Below, in pieces: positions 1-5,111 of a stretch of DNA of 7,956 nt. Within the stretch, counting starts at the first letter, position 1. Each line of letters opens with the position of its first letter. This stretch comes from Bacteroidales bacterium (GTDB lineage: Bacteria > Bacteroidota > Bacteroidia > Bacteroidales > UBA12481), in contig JAQWAJ010000062.1 of NCBI GenBank assembly GCA_028707745.1, positions 1 to 7,956 of the forward strand, written 5' to 3'. The position numbers and the translations under genes are program-made. The notes beneath the pieces are model-generated. The model was not told the DNA's origin and did no database searches. It worked only from the letters and a program-made list of their open reading frames with translations.

Positions 1-1
1 A

Positions 2-811
2 AGATTGCTGAAATATTCGGCTCCGCTGGTGATTGTTGGATTGGCCGGCGCAATCAACGATTCGGGTGACAAGATATTTGTAAAAATCCTGACCGGTAAC
101 CTCGATCAGGTGGGTATTTATTCGGCCAACTACCGGATTGCCGTGCTCATGACCCTGTTTATTCAGATGTTTCGGTATGCTTTTGAGCCATTCCTCTTTA
201 AAGTTTCAAAAGACAAAAACTCCGGGGAGACCTATGCCCTGGTGATGAAATATTTTGTGATCACCGGATTGTTGTTATTCCTGGCTACAGCATTGAACAT
301 CGATATTTTTACGGTTACCCTGCTGGATAACAAGGCTTTCTGGGTCGGGCAGCCGGTGGTTCCGCTTGTTTTGCTCGGGAATTTCTTTCTTGGGATTTAT
401 TATAACCTGTCGGTCTGGTATAAGGTCAGGGACCTCACGCGGTATGCAGCCATCATGGCAACAGTCGGGGCTTTGGTGACCATCGCGCTGAACTGGATAT
501 TGGTTCCGAAAATCGGATACATGGGAGCCGCCTGGTCTACTCTGGCCTGTTATACCACCATGATGGTTGTCTCCTATTTCTGGGGACGAAAAATCTATCC
601 GATCCCTTATGAAACCGGGCTTTTGGTTGCCTGGGCTTTACTGGCTCTGATTTTGTATGGATTATCGGCCCTCATTAAACCGGATAATTTCTTTATCAGA
701 CTGATCTGGGATGGGCTATTACTGCTGGTTTTTGTGGTGGTTGTGGGTTTAAAGGAGAAAGAAACGGTAAAATCGATCTATGATCAGATCCGCAATCGGG
801 TCAGAAAATAA
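2..811 (+). CDS. Polysaccharide/oligosaccharide flippase, MOP superfamily (5'-partial, C-terminal half)
   Basis: Integral inner-membrane protein that probably flips lipid-linked saccharide units (O-antigen, capsule or similar) across the membrane. About 269 residues are visible and the reading frame is open to the left edge, so the start lies outside the window; the TTG at position 5 is simply an internal Leu codon. The protein is strongly hydrophobic with about eight predicted membrane segments (roughly residues 6-20, 44-63, 80-100, 113-135, 146-167, 173-194, 205-226 and 233-251). Asn-Asp-Ser-Gly-Asp-Lys near residue 20 and the Ala-Asn-Tyr-Arg segment after it resemble the start of the second half of Wzx/RfbX-like flippases, which usually have 12-14 segments and about 450-500 residues. 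A basic tail (ending Arg-Asn-Arg-Val-Arg-Lys) fits a cytoplasmic C terminus. It ends 21 bases before dut. The family is fairly sure; the exact substrate cannot be read from the sequence. Lipid II flippases of the same superfamily are an alternative. Confidence 0.86.
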   Translation, partial: RLLKYSAPLVIVGLAGAINDSGDKIFVKILTGNLDQVGIYSANYRIAVLMTLFIQMFRYAFEPFLFKVSKDKNSGETYALVMKYFVITGLLLFLATALNIDIFTVTLLDNKAFWVGQPVVPLVLLGNFFLGIYYNLSVWYKVRDLTRYAAIMATVGALVTIALNWILVPKIGYMGAAWSTLACYTTMMVVSYFWGRKIYPIPYETGLLVAWALLALILYGLSALIKPDNFFIRLIWDGLLLLVFVVVVGLKEKETVKSIYDQIRNRVRK

Positions 812-832
812 CTGTTAATAAATGAACGTTTT

Positions 833-1267
833 ATGAAGGTGAAAATTGTCAATCATTCGAAGCATGAACTTCCGGCGTACAGTACAGAATTGTCGGCAGG
901 CATGGATATCCGGGCCAACCTGGATTCACCTGTGGTTATGAAACATCTCGAACGAAAACTGATTCCGACGGGACTGTTTATCGAGCTTCCGCAGGGTTAT
1001 GAGGCACAGATCCGTCCACGCAGCGGAATGACCCTGAAAAAAGGGGTTACCGTGCTGAATTCACCCGGAACGATTGATGCCGATTACCGGGGCGAGATCG
1101 GGATTATCCTGATAAACCTTTCGGGCGGAGATGTTGTCATAGAAGACGGGGAGCGGGTATGCCAGATGATTATCAGCCGGCATGAAACGATTTCCTGGGA
1201 TGCTGTGGAGGTGCTTGGGGAGACAGTGAGGGGTGCCGGGGGATTCGGGCATACGGGCAACAAGTAG
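833..1267 (+). CDS. dut: dUTP diphosphatase (trimeric dUTPase)
   Basis: Hydrolyses dUTP to dUMP and pyrophosphate in the cytoplasm, keeping uracil out of DNA and supplying dUMP for dTMP synthesis. At 144 residues it has the normal length and all five conserved motifs in order: I, Ala-Gly-Met-Asp-Ile (22-26); II, Arg-Pro-Arg-Ser-Gly-Met (61-66); III, [10 protein letters not shown] (79-88); IV, Glu-Arg-Val-Cys-Gln-Met (107-112); V, [10 protein letters not shown] (133-142). By family knowledge Asp82 is the catalytic base, and Tyr85 excludes ribonucleotides. The ATG at 833 gives the standard N terminus; the ATG at 822 is in another frame and stops after four codons. No Shine-Dalgarno sequence precedes the start, as is common in Bacteroidota. 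It follows the flippase after 21 bases and may share its transcript. Its last 50 bases are unusually rich in G-runs that continue into the downstream repeat. Confidence 0.97.
   Translation: MKVKIVNHSKHELPAYSTELSAGMDIRANLDSPVVMKHLERKLIPTGLFIELPQGYEAQIRPRSGMTLKKGVTVLNSPGTIDADYRGEIGIILINLSGGDVVIEDGERVCQMIISRHETISWDAVEVLGETVRGAGGFGHTGNK
1230..1257 (+). other. Putative G-quadruplex motif inside the 3' end of dut
   Basis: Four G-runs (1230-1233, 1238-1242, 1247-1249, 1255-1257) are separated by loops of 4, 4 and 5 bases, which fits the standard G3+N1-7 pattern on the coding strand. The run overlaps the codons for the Gly-rich motif V of dUTPase, so protein constraint explains part of it. Whether it folds is not known. 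Confidence 0.45.
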
Positions 1268-1297
1268 GGCAAAGGGCAGAGGGCAGAGGGCAAAGGG
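1267..1297 (+). other. Putative G-quadruplex motif at the dut stop codon
   Basis: Five G3 runs starting at 1267, 1274, 1281, 1288 and 1295 are spaced by uniform 4-base loops (CAAA or CAGA), a textbook G3N4 pattern on the mRNA-like strand. It begins at the third base of the dut stop codon. If it folds in RNA it could mark a transcript 3' end or slow transcription between dut and the TPR gene; this is inference from pattern only. Confidence 0.5.
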
Positions 1298-1362
1298 CAA
1301 AAGTAAGGCAGAAGGCAGAAGGCAAAAGTGAGGGAATAAGTGATAAGTTATAAGTAATAAGG
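1267..1362 (+). repeat. Three-block heptanucleotide repeat between dut and the TPR gene
   Basis: This fills almost the entire 102-base interval between dut and the next gene. Block 1 (1267-1301) is five copies of GGGCARA, the first G being the last base of the dut stop codon. Block 2 (1306-1326) is three copies of AGGCARA. Block 3 (1335-1362) is four copies of NATAAGT, the last ending in GG. Blocks 1 and 2 are each followed by AGTRAGG-type spacer. Every block keeps a 7-base period. The strand is almost pure purine in blocks 1 and 2. I see no hairpin terminator and no Bacteroidota-type promoter (TAnnTTTG) in it, and no convincing ORF of its own. Function unknown; it could be replication-slippage sequence or a dispersed intergenic repeat. 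Confidence 0.85.
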
Positions 1363-1369
1363 GGGTTGG

Positions 1370-3130
1370 ATGATGGAGAGGATGATGAAGTCCGGACTAT
1401 GGTGCGGGAAAATGAAAAGGTGGGCCGGGATGGCGGTTATTGCAGTGGCCCTGGTTACCGGGGGCGCTGTTCAGGCGCAGGTTGCGGTATTGCCTGCCGC
1501 CGATACAACCATGAAAGCCAGCGATCAGTACAAATATTACTTTTCGCAGGGATTACGTTCAAAAATGCTTGGAAATCAGGATGAAGCGATCGGGTATTTT
1601 CAGAGATGTCTCGACTTCTCCCAGAATTCAGCATCTGCGTATTATGAGCTGGGAGTTCTTTATTCTGCAAAGAAAGACTATTCGGCGGCTACCGGTTATG
1701 CCCGCAATGCCTGGAAAAAAGATCCCACCAACAAATGGTACGGTTTATTACTGATTGAGAATCTGGCTGCCCAGGGAAAGCATATCGAATGTGTTCCGGT
1801 ATATCGCGCATTACAGAAGATTGAGCCCGATTCGGAGTCTTTTCGGATTGGCGAAATCGAGATGCTGATTCTCGCCAAACAGGAAAAAGAGGCCTTGAAA
1901 CGCCTGAACAAGCTGCCTGATGAAGAGGAGATCGCCAAATGGGCCACCGTTCGGAAAAAGGATATTTATTTATCTCTCAATCAATTTGATAAGGGTGCTA
2001 ATATGCTGCTTGCCTGGCTGAAAAAACATCCCGACGATTATGAAATCAGGGGTATCCTCGCTGAGGCTTATGTATCCAATAAAATGAAGGATAAGGCAGC
2101 CGCGCAGTACGAAATACTGAGATCACAGAATCCCGACAATCCGGCCGTCAACTTCTCACTCGGACAGTTTTATTTCCAGAATGGAGATAAAAAAGCCTCA
2201 TTGACCGAATTCCTGAAGGGATTTAAATCTCCGGATGTTAACCCGGCGATCAAAATCGAAATAATCAAATCATTTATATCGTCACAAAATCAGCAGGATA
2301 CACTTGACGGGAATGTGGTAAAACTCATTGAAGAGATGTACCTGGTGGATAAGGGCGAAACCAAGGTGGATGCCCTCTATGCCAATTATCTCTATTCGGT
2401 GGAAAGATTGGATGAGGCAGAACCCATTTACCGTGAGCTGATCGTCAAAGATCCGGGCAATTTTATTAATTGGCAAAATCTCTTGTTTATTCTGAATCAA
2501 AAAAGGGAATACAAAGACATTATAACTGTCAGTGACAGTGCATTAACCTATTTCCCGGGTCAGGGATTGTTTTATCTGTTCAAAGGGATGGCCGAGATCG
2601 AAGACAAAAACTACCCGGTTGCCATTTCTGTGCTGAACAAAGGGCTGAGTCAACCCGAACAAAACGCGGAGGTGATCAAGCAGTTCTACCTGTCGCTGGC
2701 TGAGGCCCTGTACCGGAGCGGCAATTCCGCTGAAGCCTTCAAAAACTATGATCAGATGCTGGTACTGGAGCCCGACAATGTGCTCGTGCTGAATAATTAT
2801 AGTTATTATCTTTCGCTGGATGGGCAAAATCTGGATAAAGCACTTGAAATGATCAGCAAATGTGTAAAACTCGAAAAGGATAATCCGACTTATTTGGATA
2901 CCTATGCCTGGGTGCTCTTCCAGATGAAAGAGTATTCCAAAGCATTGGAACCGATGACCAAAGCGATAGAACTGACGCCGGATCCGAGTGGGGAAGTGCT
3001 GGAACATTATGGGGATATCCTGTTCAGGAACGGCAGGGTTGAAGAGGCCAGGAAAGCCTGGATCTCGGCAAAGGGTAAAAAAGAAGTATCGGATAAGATC
3101 GATCAAAAAATTAAAAACGGATTGAATTAA
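1370..3130 (+). CDS. Exported tetratricopeptide-repeat (TPR) protein
   Basis: A 586-residue helical repeat protein, probably a periplasmic or outer-membrane-associated protein scaffold. Residues 15-36 (Met-Lys-Arg-Trp, a hydrophobic stretch, then Ala-Val-Gln-Ala before Gln37) form a clear Sec signal peptide with predicted cleavage after Ala36. TPR-like units are visible at about 54-120 and again at about 435-575, with the usual pattern (Ala-x-x-Tyr, Gly/Asp, Tyr-x-x-Ala, then a Pro around position 32); the middle is probably made of degenerate TPRs. The start is uncertain: ATGs at 1370, 1373, 1382, 1385 and 1412 are all in frame, and 1412 gives the most ordinary signal peptide, while 1370 adds 14 residues. 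It is followed after two bases by the DUF4292 gene, so the two are probably cotranslated. No enzymatic domain is seen. From memory, TPR proteins of this kind sit beside dut and DUF4292 genes throughout Bacteroidota, but I know of no firm function. Confidence 0.9.
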   Translation: MMERMMKSGLWCGKMKRWAGMAVIAVALVTGGAVQAQVAVLPAADTTMKASDQYKYYFSQGLRSKMLGNQDEAIGYFQRCLDFSQNSASAYYELGVLYSAKKDYSAATGYARNAWKKDPTNKWYGLLLIENLAAQGKHIECVPVYRALQKIEPDSESFRIGEIEMLILAKQEKEALKRLNKLPDEEEIAKWATVRKKDIYLSLNQFDKGANMLLAWLKKHPDDYEIRGILAEAYVSNKMKDKAAAQYEILRSQNPDNPAVNFSLGQFYFQNGDKKASLTEFLKGFKSPDVNPAIKIEIIKSFISSQNQQDTLDGNVVKLIEEMYLVDKGETKVDALYANYLYSVERLDEAEPIYRELIVKDPGNFINWQNLLFILNQKREYKDIITVSDSALTYFPGQGLFYLFKGMAEIEDKNYPVAISVLNKGLSQPEQNAEVIKQFYLSLAEALYRSGNSAEAFKNYDQMLVLEPDNVLVLNNYSYYLSLDGQNLDKALEMISKCVKLEKDNPTYLDTYAWVLFQMKEYSKALEPMTKAIELTPDPSGEVLEHYGDILFRNGRVEEARKAWISAKGKKEVSDKIDQKIKNGLN

Positions 3131-3132
3131 GA

Positions 3133-3924
3133 ATGATCAACAGAATAAAATATATCGGATTCACAGGCTTGATTTTCATTTCCCTGATTGCCTTAAACGG
3201 ATGTCATGTGATGAAAAAATCGGTCGTTGGCGGGAAGACATTATCGGAAGATGAAAACATAATCAGAAAGGTGATCAACACCCAGCCTGAATGGAGATTC
3301 ATGGAAATCCGAATGTCAGGGAAAGCTATCGATGACGAGGAGAAATTCGGCTTTATCGGAACGGTCAGGCTTGACAAAGACAAGCAGATTTTTATCATTC
3401 TTCGTTCCACCATAGGTATAGAAGTCGCAAGGCTTTATGCCAATAGGGACAGTGTATGGATGCAATCAAAAGTTTTGGGCATGAAGGAAAAAGGCGACTG
3501 GAAATACATGACGACTAAAATCGGGTATCCGTTGGATTTCAATGCCATGCAGGGAATTCTGACGCAAACGTTATTTTCTTCAAAGGGAGATAAAATAGCT
3601 GATTTAATGGAGAATCTGGTGGTAAAAAATGAAGAAAGCAGGCTCTTGCTGACCACGGGCAATAATATTATTCCAGTGGAAAGCGGATTAAAATATTTAA
3701 TTGATTTTTCAGTGGATCCGGCCAGTTATATCATTCAATATTTTAAAATCCGGGATATTCGGGGTCAATGGCTTGCCGATGTTAAATATCAGTATAATAA
3801 GGAAAATCAGATTAAAAAGATAGAAGTAAAAGGCCTTGATTCGGAGAGTAATTTTTCTGTAGAGATGAATATTGTAAAAATGGAAATCAAGGATAATATT
3901 GAAATTAATTTCACTAAATTCTGA
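3133..3924 (+). CDS. DUF4292 family lipoprotein, probably LolA/LolB-like fold
   Basis: A 263-residue predicted lipoprotein. The N terminus is basic, then hydrophobic, then Ala-Leu-Asn-Gly-Cys with Cys24 as the likely lipidated residue (Asn at -2 is less usual but acceptable). Few residues after Cys24 are acidic (His-Val-Met-Lys-Lys follows), so the mature end is basic. The body alternates short beta-strand-like segments, including a typical DUF4292 core: Thr-Ile-Gly-Ile-Glu-Val-Ala-Arg-Leu (93-101) followed by an Asp-Ser-Val-Trp strand, and later a Phe-Asn-Ala-Met-Gln-Gly-Ile-Leu helix. To my knowledge DUF4292 is grouped with LolA/LolB-like lipoprotein-binding folds, which suggests binding of an acyl chain or lipoprotein in the envelope; a direct role is unproven. 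It starts two bases after the TPR stop and its TGA overlaps the ATG of the EnvC-like gene by one base. Base composition becomes visibly more A/T-rich from here on. Confidence 0.87.
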   Translation: MINRIKYIGFTGLIFISLIALNGCHVMKKSVVGGKTLSEDENIIRKVINTQPEWRFMEIRMSGKAIDDEEKFGFIGTVRLDKDKQIFIILRSTIGIEVARLYANRDSVWMQSKVLGMKEKGDWKYMTTKIGYPLDFNAMQGILTQTLFSSKGDKIADLMENLVVKNEESRLLLTTGNNIIPVESGLKYLIDFSVDPASYIIQYFKIRDIRGQWLADVKYQYNKENQIKKIEVKGLDSESNFSVEMNIVKMEIKDNIEINFTKF

Positions 3925-3926
3925 TG
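3922..3926 (+). promoter_or_regulatory. Stop-start overlap TGATG (translational coupling)
   Basis: The TGA of the DUF4292 gene (3922-3924) shares its A with the ATG of the EnvC-like gene (3924-3926). No Shine-Dalgarno-like sequence precedes this ATG (upstream is TTTCACTAAATTC), so ribosomes finishing the upstream gene probably reinitiate here. Confidence 0.7.
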
Positions 3927-5111
3927 TATAAAAAGGCACTCATCGGCATATTACTTGGAGCAGTGATCACTATTGGCGGCTATTGCCAGGATGTTGACAA
4001 GTTACGTTCGCAGCGCGAAAAGAGTCTGTCGGAAATCAATAAGACCGAGGAGCTGCTGAAGCAAACCCAGGCAAACAAGAAAAATGAACTTCAACACCTG
4101 AATCTGACAAAAAATAAAATCAAAGAGCGCAATAAGGTAATCAGCGGAATCAGCAATGAAATTACGATTCTCGACCAGCAGATAAAGGGAAATGAAGCCA
4201 CTATAGGTACCTTAAAGACGGAAATAGAAAAATTAAAAGAGGATTACGGTAAGGTAATATACAGATCTTATTTAACCAGAAATTCCTATCATCAATCGCA
4301 ATATATTTTTGCCGCCGCTGATTTCAACCAGGCCTATAAGCGGTTAAAATATATGCAGCAATACACCCGGTTCCGTAAAGCACAGGCTGAGAAAATCGAG
4401 CATAAAACATACGAATTAAAAGAAATTAATACGAAACAGGAAGAAAATAAAAATCAGCGGAACGAACTACTCATATCGGAACAGCGTGAAAAGGCTAAAT
4501 TAAGTAATGATAAAAAAGACCAGGAGCAATCAGTAAAGAATCTGACCAAACAGGAAAAGAAAGTTAAGAAGGACCTCGATACGCAGAAGGCCAATTTTAA
4601 AATGATCGAAAAGTCAATTGAGAAAGCAATCGCTGCGGCTACCGGAAGTGAACGGAGCAGTGGCGGAATGCACATGACTCCTGAAGAGAAAATTGTATCG
4701 AATGAGTTCAGTAAAAACAGAGGCAGATTGCCCTGGCCGGTGACCCATGGTGTTGTATCAATGGGTTTTGGAAAACAGGATGTATTGGGACAAAGAGGCG
4801 TGGTATTTGATAACAACGGCATCAATATTGTCACTCAGGACAATGCGGTTGTTTATTCTGTATTTGAGGGGGTGGTAGAGGCGATTTCGGTTATGCCGGG
4901 CGGCAATTTGCTGGTTTTGATCAGACATGGTGAATATTTTTCGGCTTACCTTTATATCAGTAACCTGAAAATCAAGGTTAGAGATCATGTTAAAATCAAA
5001 CAGGAGATCGGCCGTGCTACTCATAACGGGAAAGATGGCAATCCCGAATTTAATTTCCAGATATGGAAGGGAATGGTTAAGCAGGATCCGGAAAATTGGC
5101 TGTCAAAATGA
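3924..5111 (+). CDS. envC: EnvC-like murein hydrolase activator with degenerate LytM (M23) domain
   Basis: A 395-residue exported protein with the EnvC layout. Residues 1-22 form a signal peptide (Met-Tyr-Lys-Lys, hydrophobic core, cleavage near Gly-Tyr-Cys-Gln; Cys21 is not in a convincing lipobox). Residues about 25-115 and 150-235 are highly charged, heptad-rich coiled coil separated by a Tyr-rich helical hinge (Tyr-Arg-Ser-Tyr, Phe-Ala-Ala-Ala-Asp-Phe), as in EnvC. A LytM/M23 domain starts at Leu-Pro-Trp-Pro-Val (269-273) and runs to the end. The zinc-binding residues of active M23 peptidases are missing: the HxGxD motif reads Asn297-Asn-Gly-Ile-Asn301, and the HxH motif reads Glu375-Phe-Asn377. 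It therefore should not cut peptidoglycan itself but activate an N-acetylmuramoyl-L-alanine amidase for daughter-cell separation, as E. coli EnvC does. It overlaps both neighbours (1 and 4 bases). Alternative: a general LytM scaffold with another partner. The symbol marks family resemblance, not proven orthology. Confidence 0.88.
   Translation: MYKKALIGILLGAVITIGGYCQDVDKLRSQREKSLSEINKTEELLKQTQANKKNELQHLNLTKNKIKERNKVISGISNEITILDQQIKGNEATIGTLKTEIEKLKEDYGKVIYRSYLTRNSYHQSQYIFAAADFNQAYKRLKYMQQYTRFRKAQAEKIEHKTYELKEINTKQEENKNQRNELLISEQREKAKLSNDKKDQEQSVKNLTKQEKKVKKDLDTQKANFKMIEKSIEKAIAAATGSERSSGGMHMTPEEKIVSNEFSKNRGRLPWPVTHGVVSMGFGKQDVLGQRGVVFDNNGINIVTQDNAVVYSVFEGVVEAISVMPGGNLLVLIRHGEYFSAYLYISNLKIKVRDHVKIKQEIGRATHNGKDGNPEFNFQIWKGMVKQDPENWLSK
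5108..5111 (+). promoter_or_regulatory. Start-stop overlap ATGA (translational coupling)
   Basis: The ATG of the DUF4175-type gene (5108-5110) overlaps the TGA of the EnvC-like gene (5109-5111). There is no Shine-Dalgarno-like run upstream, which again suggests reinitiation by terminating ribosomes and matched output of the two proteins. Confidence 0.72.

Noticed and set aside
5..7. TTG as a possible start of the flippase
   Set aside because: The frame is open to the window edge and the protein begins at the middle of the family, so this is an internal Leu codon.
1248..1264. His in place of Ser in dUTPase motif V (Gly-Phe-Gly-His-Thr-Gly)
   Set aside because: E. coli dUTPase also has His at this position, so it is a normal variant.
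1061..1300. Two - strand frames (1061-1300 and 1084-1293) over the end of dut and the repeat
   Set aside because: Their N-terminal repeats (Pro-Phe-Ala-Leu-Cys-Pro-Leu type) are only the heptamer repeat read in translation, and the rest is antisense to dut motifs.
1267..1362. CRISPR-like array
   Set aside because: Units are 7 bases with no spacers, so it is a simple tandem repeat.
1268..1369. Possible promoter or intrinsic terminator between dut and the TPR gene
   Set aside because: No TAnnTTTG-type Bacteroidota -7 element and no GC-rich hairpin followed by a T-run could be found; only the repeat is supported.
1366..1584. 72-codon + strand frame overlapping the TPR start
   Set aside because: Composition is Gly/Arg/Cys-rich and out of frame with the supported TPR protein; no domain is recognisable.
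2525..2539. Perfect inverted repeat ACTGTCA-G-TGACAGT
   Set aside because: Lies within TPR coding sequence; one 7-base arm match with a 1-base centre is expected by chance about once in every 16 kb, so it is not significant in 8 kb.
2543..3106. 187-codon open frame on the - strand
   Set aside because: It is a shadow of the TPR gene; the + strand frame has a signal peptide and recognisable TPRs, while this product resembles nothing.
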